Source: DATAEY01 sp045805565
Lineage (GTDB): Bacteria > Actinomycetota > Thermoleophilia > Solirubrobacterales > Solirubrobacteraceae
NCBI GenBank assembly: GCA_045805565.1
Contig: JBJMKZ010000050.1
Location: forward strand, 1-64,000
Reading direction: 5' to 3'
Length of the DNA: 64,000 bases
This document shows positions 50,167 to 58,486 of the stretch, piece after piece. The position numbers were made by a program, and so were the translations under genes. A model generated the notes under the pieces. That model made no database searches. It was not told the origin of the DNA and saw only the letters and a list, made by a program, of their open reading frames with translations. Each line of letters begins with the position of its first letter. Position 1 is the first letter of the stretch.

Positions 50167-50405
50167 GCGAACTCACGCGAAGCTCGGCCATCGGGCTCGC
50201 GGCCGCCATCCGCGAGGGACGGGCCAGCGCCCGTGCCGCTGGGCCTCGGCGAGCGCGGCCTGCCCTCGGCGTGCAGGTGGCGGCCGGACCGGGCCGCGAT
50301 CACGTCTCGATCGCGGTGGCGCTGGAGCCCGAGCGGGTGTTCGGCGGGTGGGTGGCGCCCGCTGGGCACCAGCGCCCCGCGGTCGACCGGGCGGCGGGGC
50401 TCTAG
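50163..50405 (+). pseudogene. Amidase-signature family relic with large internal deletion
   Basis: The first 24 codons (SELTRSSAIGLAAAIREGRAS) match the N-terminus of amidase-signature enzymes. Directly after, the +1 frame reads VPLGLGERGLP, then the original frame reads LGVQVAAGPGRDHVSIAVALEPERVFGGWVAP, which together match the family's C-terminus with one base missing in GLP-LGVQV. About 400 catalytic codons, including the Ser-Ser-Lys site, are gone. GTG overlaps the upstream stop and the final TAG shares CTAG with the convergent gene. Confidence 0.72.
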
Positions 50406-50626
50406 TAGATGTCCTCGCGACGCTCGCGCACGACCGTCCCGTCTCGCGCGCGCCGACGGTCCGCCCAGACGGTCATCCAGAACAGGGAGATCACCAGGCC
50501 GACGATCCCGACGATCATCAGGATGAGGCCGACGGTGGCGATCTCGATGCCCGAGATGGACGCCTGGACGGCGAAGTAGAGGATCGCGCCCACCGCGATG
50601 AGGAACAGCGAGGTTCCGATGCCCAT
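50402..50626 (-). CDS. DUF6458-like small membrane protein
   Basis: 74 residues, two helices: MGIGTSLFLIAVGAILYFAV and VGLILMIVGIVGLVISLFWM, then a basic tail (WADRRRARDG). The N-terminal MGIGxSLFLIAVGAIL is the signature of this actinobacterial family. Function unknown. ATG 50626 follows AAAGGA by 8 bases. Confidence 0.82.
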   Translation of the reverse strand: MGIGTSLFLIAVGAILYFAVQASISGIEIATVGLILMIVGIVGLVISLFWMTVWADRRRARDGTVVRERREDIY

Positions 50627-50708
50627 GCCAGCGTTCCTTTCGACTAGTTCGGTCTCTGGTCTACCCACGCCCGATGGCTTCGACGCGCGATCAACGGCTG
50701 CGCTCCCG

Positions 50709-50714
50709 TAGGCT
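50709..50714 (+). promoter_or_regulatory. -10 box of the serine hydrolase gene (leaderless)
   Basis: TAGGCT, 6 bases before ATG 50721. Confidence 0.6.
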
Positions 50715-50720
50715 CCGGCC

Positions 50721-51926
50721 ATGATCGAGGGCTCGGTCGCGCCGGGATTCGAGGAGGTCCGCGACCGGTTCGAGGCGAACTTCACCCGGCGCGACGAGGT
50801 GGGGGCCGCGGTCGCGGCCTTCCACCGCGGCGCCGAGGTGGTTGACCTGTGGGGCGGGCTGCGCGACCCCGACCGCCGGGACCCGTGGCTGCGCGACACC
50901 CTCGTGCTCGTCTACTCGACCTCGAAGGGCCTGGCGGCGATGACGCTGGCGCTCGCCCACTCCCGCGGCTGGCTGGACTACGACGAGCGCGTCGCCGCCT
51001 ACTGGCCCGAGTTCGCCCGCAACGGCAAGGAGCGCATCACCGTGCGCCAGCTGCTCGCCCACCAGGCGGGGCTGCCGGTGGTGGACGAGCCGCTCGACCA
51101 CCGCCGCCTGGCCGACTTCGACCGCCTGGCGGCGGCCATCGCCGGGCAGGCTCCGGCCTGGGAGCCGGGGACCAGGCACGGCTACCACGGACTGAGCCTC
51201 GGCTGGTACGAGGGCGAGCTGATCCGCCGCGTCGATCCGCGCCACCGGACGCTGGGGCGATTCTTCGCGGAGGAGATCGCGGCGCCGCTCGGGCTCGAGT
51301 TCTACTTCGGGCTGCCCGATGACGTCCCGCCCGAGCGTCTGGCGCCGATCCAGGCGTCGCGAACGCTGCGCGCGCTGCTGCAGATGCGCAACCTGCCCCG
51401 CGGGATGGTGCTCGGCTTCGCCCGCCGAAGCTCGCTGACCGCGCGCGCCTTCTCCAACCCCAAGCTGCGCGGCCCGGCGGACCTCGACTCGCCGCGCTAC
51501 CGCGCCGTGGAGTTCCCCGCCGGAGGCGGCATCGGCCAGGTGCGCAGCATCGCGCGCGCCTACGCCGCCCTTGCCTCGGGTGGGGCGGAACTGGGCATCG
51601 CGCCGGAGACGCTCGGGGAGGTGCAACGGGCGGCCGTCGCTCCCAGCGGCGGCGACCACGACCTGGTCCTGCGAGTCCCGACCGCCTACTCGCTCGGCTT
51701 CGTCAAGCCGTCGCGCGACTTCCGTTTCGGAAGCGGCCCGAGCGCCTTCGGGCACCCGGGCGCGGGTGGCTCCTTCGCGTTCGCGGACCCCGAACGCCAG
51801 GTGGGCTTCGCCTACGCGCCCAACCGGCTCGGGTACCACCTGCGCGACGACCCGCGCGAGAAGTCGCTGCGCGACGCGCTGTATCGCTGCCTCGACCGCG
51901 TCGGGGCACCCGCGCCGGTCGGCTGA
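50721..51926 (+). CDS. Beta-lactamase-fold serine hydrolase (EstB-like esterase)
   Basis: 401 residues, class C beta-lactamase fold without signal peptide, so probably a cytoplasmic esterase rather than a beta-lactamase. Nucleophile Ser66 and Lys69 in VYSTSKGLAA, Tyr in TRHGYHGLSLGW (YxN position), and the third motif as FGHPGAGGSFAFADP. LLAHQAGLPV and VEFPAGGGIGQV are also typical. Leaderless start. Confidence 0.87.
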   Translation: MIEGSVAPGFEEVRDRFEANFTRRDEVGAAVAAFHRGAEVVDLWGGLRDPDRRDPWLRDTLVLVYSTSKGLAAMTLALAHSRGWLDYDERVAAYWPEFARNGKERITVRQLLAHQAGLPVVDEPLDHRRLADFDRLAAAIAGQAPAWEPGTRHGYHGLSLGWYEGELIRRVDPRHRTLGRFFAEEIAAPLGLEFYFGLPDDVPPERLAPIQASRTLRALLQMRNLPRGMVLGFARRSSLTARAFSNPKLRGPADLDSPRYRAVEFPAGGGIGQVRSIARAYAALASGGAELGIAPETLGEVQRAAVAPSGGDHDLVLRVPTAYSLGFVKPSRDFRFGSGPSAFGHPGAGGSFAFADPERQVGFAYAPNRLGYHLRDDPREKSLRDALYRCLDRVGAPAPVG

Positions 51927-51954
51927 TCGGTTGCCGAGAGCCCCGTCGGCGGCG

Positions 51955-53463
51955 TCAAATCCGCGTGGGGATGCTCTGGGGGAACCGGAAGACGTCGTCG
52001 GGGTCGTACGTGCGCTTGACGGCCACCAGCCGCTCGAGGTTGGACCCGTAGTAGGCGCGCCGCCAGTCGCGCAGCGACGGATCGATGAAGTTCTGGTAAG
52101 ACGAGCCCGAGACGTGGGGCCGCAGCGCGGCCGAGAATCCCTCGAGCCAGTGCAGGTTCGCGGCGATCACCCGCTCGGGGTCCCGGTCTCCCCAGGCGGT
52201 GTCGAGCGCGACCAGCAACCGTGAGTCGCGATGGACGAAGGCGGTGGCGCCCGCCGGCACCGCGTTCATCGCCCCGCCCCAGGCGAACACGGCGACCCCG
52301 GCTCCATCCGGGCTCGAGCTGCCCGGCCATCTCTCCATCCATCGCACGAGCGTGTCGATCCCGGAGTCGGACAGGAACTCGTCGGCGTAGCTCGACTTCA
52401 CCGCGAAGCGTCCCCGTGGGACGTTGTGGAAGAGGAACGCCTTGGCCTGCCAGAACGTCCGGTCCGCGATCAGCCGGGCGGTCACAGGCGCCGCGCTGAG
52501 CGCCGGATCCAGGAGCGCCATCAGCTCACGTCGGGGGCCGAAGTACTGCCCCACAGCCGAGACGGAGCGTCGCCGCCGGCCGTTGGCAGAGCCCTGCGAT
52601 GAGCTTTCGAGCCCGAACCGACACGAGAACTCGTCCGGCGCCCGGGCGATCACCTTCTGCAGCGCCGCGACCGCGTCGCGGGCGTGGCGCCAGTCCCACT
52701 CGAGCTTGTAGATCGACACCTTCGCGACCGGATGGACCCGGAATTTGAACCCGGTGTTCACCCCCAGGTTGCCGCCCCCGCCGCCGCGACAGGCCCAGAA
52801 CAGGTCGGCGTGATCGCGTTCGCTGCAGGTCACGACGCGGCCGGAGGCGGTCACCATCTCGGTCTCCACCAGGCTGTCGGAGGTCAATCCGAGCTTTCGC
52901 GAGCTGAAGCCGAACCCGCCTCCCAGCACGAGCCCGCTGATCCCGACGCTCGGACACCGACCGGCCGAGATCGCCACGCCGTGAGGCTGCAGGCCGTCAT
53001 AGACATCCGTGTTCTTTGCGCCCGCGCCGACCACCACCGTCCCCCGGGACGCGTCCACCTGGACGTTGCGCATGCGACTGACGTCGACGATGAGCCCGGT
53101 GGTCGCCGAGTACCCACCGTAGCTGTGGCCTCCCGAGCGGGTGACGATCGGCACGCCGTGCTCCCGTGACCAGCGGATCGATTCGCGCACGTCGGCCGGC
53201 CGGCTGCAGACGGCCACCGCCGCGGGACGTATGCCGCTGTAGCGCCGGTTGAAGGGCAGCCTCAGCGACGCGTAGGCGGGCGTCCCCGGGCGTACCAATG
53301 GCCCGTCGAGCAGCTGGGCCAGCCGCCGCCAATCCGCATCGGTCGGACCCTTGCCGCCGCACGCGCTCAGCCACTCCAGCTGGGAAGCCACGGCGGCCGA
53401 TACGGCCATCCCACCCGCCCGGCGGACGAACTGGCGTCTGGTGATCGCGCCGGCCGCCTCCAC
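51955..53463 (-). CDS. Tat-exported FAD-linked oxidase (BBE type), probably bicovalent flavin
   Basis: 502 residues. Tat motif TRRQFVRRAGG (8-18) and lipobox-like LSAC at Cys35 suggest a Tat lipoprotein. The FAD domain has RSGGHSYGGYS, whose His, with Cys in GRCPSVGISGLVLGGG, would bind FAD at two points as in berberine-bridge-like oxidases. The C-terminal BBE part is YYGSNLERLVAVKRTYDPDDVF. It oxidises sugars or aromatic alcohols outside the membrane; the substrate is unknown. GTG fixed by TAGGCT at 6 bases. Confidence 0.9.
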   Translation of the reverse strand: MEAAGAITRRQFVRRAGGMAVSAAVASQLEWLSACGGKGPTDADWRRLAQLLDGPLVRPGTPAYASLRLPFNRRYSGIRPAAVAVCSRPADVRESIRWSREHGVPIVTRSGGHSYGGYSATTGLIVDVSRMRNVQVDASRGTVVVGAGAKNTDVYDGLQPHGVAISAGRCPSVGISGLVLGGGFGFSSRKLGLTSDSLVETEMVTASGRVVTCSERDHADLFWACRGGGGGNLGVNTGFKFRVHPVAKVSIYKLEWDWRHARDAVAALQKVIARAPDEFSCRFGLESSSQGSANGRRRRSVSAVGQYFGPRRELMALLDPALSAAPVTARLIADRTFWQAKAFLFHNVPRGRFAVKSSYADEFLSDSGIDTLVRWMERWPGSSSPDGAGVAVFAWGGAMNAVPAGATAFVHRDSRLLVALDTAWGDRDPERVIAANLHWLEGFSAALRPHVSGSSYQNFIDPSLRDWRRAYYGSNLERLVAVKRTYDPDDVFRFPQSIPTRI

Positions 53464-53469
53464 GAGCCG

Positions 53470-53475
53470 AGCCTA
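53470..53475 (-). promoter_or_regulatory. -10 box of the FAD oxidase gene (leaderless)
   Basis: TAGGCT on the reverse strand, 6 bases before GTG 53463. Confidence 0.6.
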
Positions 53476-53521
53476 GCCGACGTGTGCCGGCGCACGCGAT
53501 CGGCGCAGCTCGCTTACGCCG

Positions 53522-54304
53522 TCAGTGCAGCCGGCGGTATCGCCACACGCAGAGGGGGACGAATACCGCCAGGATCGCCACGCTCCACAGCACCGTGGCC
53601 ACCAGCGGGCCGGCCACCTCGCCGCCGATGGCGAGCCCCCGGGCCGCGTTGGTGGTCGCGGTCACCGGGCTGATGGTGGCGAACCCCTCCAGCCAGGAGG
53701 GCATCGTCTTGAGCGGGACGAAGATCGAGCTGGCGAACACCAGCGGAAAGATCGCGATGAAGCCGGCGGACTGGGCGGCCTCGGGCACCCGGGCGGTTAG
53801 GCCCACGAAGACGAAGATCCAGCTCAGCGCGAAGCTGAACAGCCCGACCACCAGGATCGACCCGACCGCCTCGGCCGCCCCCTCCTGGAAGCGGAAGCCG
53901 ATCACGTACCCGACCGCCGCCATCAGGACGATGACGAAGAGGTTGCGCGCCAGGTCGGCGATCGTGCGCCCGGCGACCACCGCCGAGCGCGCCATCGGCA
54001 TCGAGCGGAAGCGGTCGATCACCCCGCGCTGCAGGTCCTCGGCCAGGCCGATAGCGGTCTGGGTGGCCCTGAACGCCACCGACTGGATGAAGATGCCGGG
54101 CAGCAGGAACTCCTTGTAGTCGACCCCCGCGGGCAACGACCTGCCCACCGCTCCCCCGAACACGTAGGAGAACAGCACCACGAACATCACCGGCTGGATG
54201 GTGGAGAACAGCAGCAGCTGAGGCTGGCGCGTGAAGTGGCGCAGGTTGCGGACGGTCACCACCAGGCAGTCGCTCGCCGACCAGCGCAGGCGCTCGAGGG
54301 TCAT
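53522..54304 (-). CDS. DrrB-like ABC-2 permease
   Basis: 260 residues, six helices. LVVTVRNLRHFTRQPQLLLF is the amphipathic N-terminus, TIQPVMFVVLFSYVFGGAV helix 1, then LLPGIFIQSVAFRATQTAIG, FRSMPMARSAVVAGR and the late SSIFVPLKTMPSWLEGFATISPVT. This set is typical of daunorubicin-resistance permeases. ATG overlaps the ATPase stop as ATGA. Substrate unknown; drugs or glycolipids are usual. Confidence 0.9.
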   Translation of the reverse strand: MTLERLRWSASDCLVVTVRNLRHFTRQPQLLLFSTIQPVMFVVLFSYVFGGAVGRSLPAGVDYKEFLLPGIFIQSVAFRATQTAIGLAEDLQRGVIDRFRSMPMARSAVVAGRTIADLARNLFVIVLMAAVGYVIGFRFQEGAAEAVGSILVVGLFSFALSWIFVFVGLTARVPEAAQSAGFIAIFPLVFASSIFVPLKTMPSWLEGFATISPVTATTNAARGLAIGGEVAGPLVATVLWSVAILAVFVPLCVWRYRRLH

Positions 54305-55329
54305 CGCCGGGGCTCCTCGCGCTCGGCGAAGGCCAGCTCGCGGGACAGGTGGCGCCCGTCGGGCTCCGGCGCCTGGACCTGCTCCTCCTCGGAGGGATGT
54401 CCGGTGAGGGTGAGGAAGACGTCGTCCAGCGTCGGCCGGCGCAGTCCCAGGTCGCTCACCGGGACGCCGGCCTGCTGAAGCGCTCGCGACGCCTCGCTGA
54501 CCATCGCCACCCCGTCGTGCGGCGCCGGCAGCGTGAGCTGGCGCTCCAGCTCGCTGGGCTGCGGCTCGCCGCAACCGAGCGAGTGCAGCGCCTCCCGGGC
54601 TCGGTCGCGATAGACGGGGTCGGCGACGGTGACCTCGATCATCTGGCCGCCCACCGAGTCCTTGAGCTCGTCGCCGGTGCCCTCGGCGATCACCCGGCCG
54701 TGGTCGATCACCGCGATGCGGTCCGCGAGCTGGTCGGCCTCCTCCAGGTACTGGGTGGTGAGCAGCAGGGTCGAGCCCGCGCGCACCAGCTCGCGGACGA
54801 CGTCCCAGATCTGGTTGCGGCTGCGCGGGTCCAGCCCCGCGGTCGGCTCGTCCAGGAACAGGACGGGCGGTCTGGTGAGCAGGCTGGAGGCGAGGTCCAG
54901 CCGCCGGCGCATGCCGCCCGAGTACGTGCTGGCCGGCCGGTCGGCGGCGCCGGCGAGGTCCAAGCGCTCCAGCAGCTCGTCGGCGCGGCGCTCGGCCTCC
55001 CTGCGCTCGAGCCGGAACAGGCGCCCGAACATCCGCAGGTTCTCGCGGCCGGTCAGGATCTCGTCGATCGCCGCGAACTGGCCGGTCAGCGCGATCAGCT
55101 CGCGGACCCGCTGCGCCTCGCGCACCACGTCGTGGCCGAGCACGCTGGCGCGGCCCTGGTCGGGCGACAGCAGCGTGGCCAGCACCCGCACCATGGTGGT
55201 CTTGCCGGCGCCATTGGGCCCGAGCAGCCCGAGCACCGTCGCGCGCTGGACCTCGAGGTCGACGCCTCGCAGGGCGGTCGTGTCCCCGAAGCGCTTGACC
55301 ACGTTGCGTGCTTCGACCGCGGGCGCCAT
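54301..55329 (-). CDS. DrrA-like ABC exporter ATPase
   Basis: 342 residues. Walker A GLLGPNGAGKTT, Q-loop LTGQFAAIDEILTGRENL, signature YSGGMRRRLDLA, Walker B VLFLDEPTAGLDPRSR and H-loop TTQYLEEADQLAD, with Gln in place of the usual His, a substitution common in DrrA. The extra C-terminal domain (VGGQMIEVTVADPV to DDVFLTLTG) is the DrrA regulatory tail. Directly preceded by a 12-codon leaderless ORF. Transports with the permease downstream. Confidence 0.92.
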   Translation of the reverse strand: MAPAVEARNVVKRFGDTTALRGVDLEVQRATVLGLLGPNGAGKTTMVRVLATLLSPDQGRASVLGHDVVREAQRVRELIALTGQFAAIDEILTGRENLRMFGRLFRLERREAERRADELLERLDLAGAADRPASTYSGGMRRRLDLASSLLTRPPVLFLDEPTAGLDPRSRNQIWDVVRELVRAGSTLLLTTQYLEEADQLADRIAVIDHGRVIAEGTGDELKDSVGGQMIEVTVADPVYRDRAREALHSLGCGEPQPSELERQLTLPAPHDGVAMVSEASRALQQAGVPVSDLGLRRPTLDDVFLTLTGHPSEEEQVQAPEPDGRHLSRELAFAEREEPRR

Positions 55330-55335
55330 GGGCTG

Positions 55336-55374
55336 TCAGCCGCCCATCGCCCGGATCTGGCCCCGGACCGGCAT
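55336..55374 (-). CDS. 12-residue leaderless leader ORF upstream of the DrrA-like gene
   Basis: MPVRGQIRAMGG then TGA, ending 6 bases before the ATPase ATG. TAACCT is 7 bases before its ATG, exactly the local leaderless spacing. The ATPase gene itself has neither -10 box nor Shine-Dalgarno. It probably starts translation by coupling to this ORF. Confidence 0.5.
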   Translation of the reverse strand: MPVRGQIRAMGG

Positions 55375-55381
55375 CGGCCTC

Positions 55382-55387
55382 AGGTTA
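55382..55387 (-). promoter_or_regulatory. -10 box of the leader ORF and DrrAB-like operon
   Basis: TAACCT on the reverse strand, 7 bases before ATG 55374. Confidence 0.6.
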
Positions 55388-55448
55388 GTGATCGGCGGAT
55401 CTCCGCCGGTGATCGCGCCGCCCCGGCGTTCGCCGGCGGGACGACCGT

Positions 55449-55454
55449 TATCTT
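55449..55454 (+). promoter_or_regulatory. -10 box of the histidine phosphatase gene (leaderless)
   Basis: TATCTT, 7 bases before GTG 55462. Confidence 0.6.
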
Positions 55455-55461
55455 GGCGCTC

Positions 55462-56250
55462 GTGTCGATGCCCATGGACCTCGTGCTCGTCCGTCACGGC
55501 GAGAGCGAAGGCAACGAGGCGGTGCGCCGGGCCAGGGCCGGCGACGAGTCGCTGCTCGACCGCCTGCGCGAGCGACACAGCTCGTTCTGGCGGCTCACCG
55601 ACCAGGGGGTCGCCCAGGCGAGGCGCTCGGGCGAATGGCTGCGGGACGCCTTTCCGCAGGGGTTCGATCACCACTACGCCTCCGAGTACGTCCGGGCGAT
55701 GGAGACCGCGGCCTGGCTCGCGCTGCCCGGAGCCGAATGGACGCTGCACCCCGACCTGCGCGAGCGCTCGTGGGGCGACCTCGACCGGTTGACCCCGGCC
55801 GAGCGCCGCCAGCACTTCGCCGCCTCGCTCGAGGAGAAGGCGACGTCGCCCTTCTACTGGCGCCCGCCCAATGGCGAGTCGATGGCCGATGTCTGCGCTC
55901 GCCTGGTCGGCATCCTCCACAGCCTTCGCCACGAGTGCGCCGAGGGCCGCGCGATCCTGGTCTGCCACGGGGAGGCGATCGGTGCCTTCCGGGCCAAGCT
56001 CGAGCAGATGTCCCAGATGGACTACGAGCGCTGGTCGACCGACCCCGGCGAGAAGATCGCCAACGGCGAGGTCATCCACTACACGCGCCGGGATCCCGAG
56101 GGTGGGGCGATCGCCGCCCACCTCGAGTGGCGGCGCTCCATCGTCCCCGGCGACGACAGCCGCTCCAAGCCGTGGGAGAGGATCCGCCGTCCGCGCTACG
56201 ACGCGGACGGGCTCCTCGCCGCCAGCCAGGACGTGCCGCGCCTGATATGA
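55462..56250 (+). CDS. Histidine phosphatase (phosphoglycerate mutase family)
   Basis: 262 residues. The phospho-accepting His is in LVLVRHGESEGN, with Arg in SEYVRAMETAA, Glu in LRERSWGD and the second His in LVCHGEAIGAF. The spacing and the long NEAVRRARAGDESLLDRLRE insert fit a general phosphatase rather than a glycolytic mutase. The GTG at 55462 is set by TATCTT at 7 bases; ATG 55468 is an alternative. Confidence 0.87.
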   Translation: MSMPMDLVLVRHGESEGNEAVRRARAGDESLLDRLRERHSSFWRLTDQGVAQARRSGEWLRDAFPQGFDHHYASEYVRAMETAAWLALPGAEWTLHPDLRERSWGDLDRLTPAERRQHFAASLEEKATSPFYWRPPNGESMADVCARLVGILHSLRHECAEGRAILVCHGEAIGAFRAKLEQMSQMDYERWSTDPGEKIANGEVIHYTRRDPEGGAIAAHLEWRRSIVPGDDSRSKPWERIRRPRYDADGLLAASQDVPRLI

Positions 56251-56313
56251 GGATCGCCGCCGCTCGGGCGCCCTGAGCGCCGCCGGACTCGGCCAGATAG
56301 AACTACCCGGCCA

Positions 56314-57585
56314 ATGCGAGGACTAGAGCGCCAGACCTCGATCTACCTGGGCGGCGTCAGCGGGACGCGCCCCCGGGTGCCGGTCTCGTTCGGGGCGCTG
56401 GAGTCGATGGCGCGCGAGGCGATGTCGCCCGAGGCGTTCGCCTACGTGGCCGCCGGCGCCGGCGACGAGCGGACCGTCGCCGCCAACCGGGCGGCGTTCG
56501 ACCGCTGGCGCATCGTGCCGCGGATGCTGCGCGACGTCTCGCAGCGCGACATCTCGGTGCAGCTGTTCGGCCGGCGCCTGCCCACCCCCTTCCTGTTGGC
56601 GCCGATCGGGGTGCTCGAGCTGGCCCACCCCCAGGCCGATGCGGCGGTCGCCCGGGCGGCCCGGGCCGAGGGGCTCCCGATGATCTTCTCCAACCAGGCG
56701 TCCACGCCGATGGAGACCGTGGCGCAGGCGCTGGGAGAGACGCCGCGGTGGTTTCAGCTCTACTGGAGCCGCTCGGACGAGGTGGTCGAGAGCTTCGTGA
56801 CCCGGGCGCAGGCCTGCGGCTGCTCGGCGATCGTGGTCACCCTCGACACCACGATCCTGGGCTGGCGCCCGCGCGACCTCGACCCCGCCTACCTGCCCTT
56901 CCTGCGCGGCAAGGGCATCGCCCAGTACACGAGCGACCCGGTGTTCCAACGGCTCGTCTCCGAGGACGCCGCGGGTGGCGAGCCGGAAGACGACACCCCC
57001 GAGCCGCGGCCCTCGCTGGCCGCCCTGCGGACGCTGATCAACCTCACCCGCGCCTATCCCGACCGCTTCTGGCCCACGCTGCGCTCGGGGCGCGGACGCG
57101 CCGCCGTCCAGCGCTTCGTCAACAGCTACTCGCGCCCGTCGCTGACCTGGGACGACCTGCCGTTCCTGCGCGAGCGCACCAGCCTGCCGATCCTGCTCAA
57201 GGGGCTGCTGCACCCCGACGACGCGCGCCGCGCCGTCGACTCGGGGATGGACGGGATCGTGGTCTCCAACCACGGGGGACGGCAGGTGGACGGCGCGATC
57301 GCCACCCTCGACGCCCTCCCGGGCGTGCTCGAGGCGGTGGAGGGGCGGGTGCCGGTGCTGCTGGACAGCGGGATCCGAGGCGGGTCGGATGCGTTCAAGG
57401 CGCTGGCGCTGGGCGCCGCCGCCGTCCTGATCGGCAGGCCGTACGTCTACGGGCTCGGGATCGCCGGGGCGCAGGGGGTGCGCGAGGTGATCCAGAACTA
57501 CGTCGCCGACTTCGACCTGACCATGGGGCTGGCGGGGTGCCGGTCGGTGGCAGAGGTCCGGGCCGAGGCGCTCGTTGCGGCGTAG
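56314..57585 (+). CDS. FMN-dependent alpha-hydroxyacid oxidase (lactate 2-monooxygenase type)
   Basis: 423 residues, TIM barrel flavoenzyme. FAYVAAGAGDERT and LLAPIGVLELAHPQAD bind FMN, QLYWSRSDEVV, VVTLDTTILGWRPRDL, LLKGLLHPDD, the catalytic IVVSNHGGRQVDGA (His and Arg) and VPVLLDSGIRGGSDAFKALALGA complete the site. The long insert after LRGKGIAQYTSDPVF is like lactate monooxygenase. Oxidises lactate or a similar 2-hydroxy acid. ATG 56314; TAGAAC 10 bases upstream is a possible -10. Confidence 0.9.
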   Translation: MRGLERQTSIYLGGVSGTRPRVPVSFGALESMAREAMSPEAFAYVAAGAGDERTVAANRAAFDRWRIVPRMLRDVSQRDISVQLFGRRLPTPFLLAPIGVLELAHPQADAAVARAARAEGLPMIFSNQASTPMETVAQALGETPRWFQLYWSRSDEVVESFVTRAQACGCSAIVVTLDTTILGWRPRDLDPAYLPFLRGKGIAQYTSDPVFQRLVSEDAAGGEPEDDTPEPRPSLAALRTLINLTRAYPDRFWPTLRSGRGRAAVQRFVNSYSRPSLTWDDLPFLRERTSLPILLKGLLHPDDARRAVDSGMDGIVVSNHGGRQVDGAIATLDALPGVLEAVEGRVPVLLDSGIRGGSDAFKALALGAAAVLIGRPYVYGLGIAGAQGVREVIQNYVADFDLTMGLAGCRSVAEVRAEALVAA

Positions 57586-57643
57586 CGCCCGCGTGCGGCG
57601 CGGTCGCAGTCGCGGTTAGACTCGCAGCGCAGCCTGTGAGGAC

Positions 57644-58486
57644 ATGAGCGTCGTCGCCTCGTTCGTCTCGGAGTTCTGGCACAACCAGCTGGTCGTCCAC
57701 GATCGCCAGGCCCTGTTCCTGGTGCTGGTGGGGTTCCTCGGCTCGTTCGGCTTCATCCGCATGAGCACGCGGATCATGCGCAGCCCGCGCCTGTCCTGGT
57801 GGCCGGGCAGCGTGGTCAGCGAGGGCGGAGTGCACGTCCACCACCTGGTGTTCGGAATCTGCCTCATGCTCGTCGGCGGGACGCTGGGCTACGCCTTCTT
57901 CGATTCGCCACCGTGGCGGGAGATCTGCGCGCTGGTTTTCGGCATCGGGGCGGGGCTGACCATCGACGAATTCGCCCTCTGGGTGTACCTGGATGACGTC
58001 TACTGGACCCGGCAGGGGCGCGTCTCGATAGATGCGACGGTGATCGCCGCCGGGGCGATGGGGCTGGTCCTGCTCGGCGCACGGCCCTTCGACGTCGTCA
58101 GGGGCACTTCGATCGACGCCATCGCGACCGCGGCGGGGGTGCTCATCGTGCTGGCGGTCGTGGTCATCTGCTTCGCCAAGCAGCGCGTGATGCACGGCGC
58201 GGTCGGGCTCTTCTTCCTTCCCCTCGCCATCTACGGGGCGTCGCGGATCGGCAAGCCGCACTCGCCGTGGGCGAAGCGCTTCTACGGTGCGCGGCGGCCG
58301 CGCAAGCAAGCCAAGGCCGAGGATCGCTTCCGGCCGGACCGCCGCACCGAGCGGTTCAAGGAGCGCCTGCGCGACGCCATCGGGGGCGCTCCGACCGACG
58401 TGTACGAGGCGAAGCTGGCCTCCCGCTCCGAGCCCCCCAAGGCGGAGGAGCGCCAGCCGGTCGGGACCGTCGGGGAGGAGAAGTAG
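57644..58486 (+). CDS. Membrane protein with HxHH and DE motif (paralog A)
   Basis: 280 residues with about seven helices and a charged cytoplasmic tail (about 205-280). Key segments are VVSEGGVHVHHLVFGICLML and FGIGAGLTIDEFALWVYLDD. The next gene has matching segments, so both come from one family of integral membrane proteins without known function. ATG 57644 follows GTGAGGAC; TAGACT lies 19 bases further upstream. It ends overlapping the next gene by one base (TAGTG). Confidence 0.75.
   Translation: MSVVASFVSEFWHNQLVVHDRQALFLVLVGFLGSFGFIRMSTRIMRSPRLSWWPGSVVSEGGVHVHHLVFGICLMLVGGTLGYAFFDSPPWREICALVFGIGAGLTIDEFALWVYLDDVYWTRQGRVSIDATVIAAGAMGLVLLGARPFDVVRGTSIDAIATAAGVLIVLAVVVICFAKQRVMHGAVGLFFLPLAIYGASRIGKPHSPWAKRFYGARRPRKQAKAEDRFRPDRRTERFKERLRDAIGGAPTDVYEAKLASRSEPPKAEERQPVGTVGEEK

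Noticed and set aside
54349..55461. Long N-terminal extension of the histidine phosphatase
   Set aside because: It is antisense to the DrrA-like gene, and the leaderless TATCTT box fixes the start at 55462.
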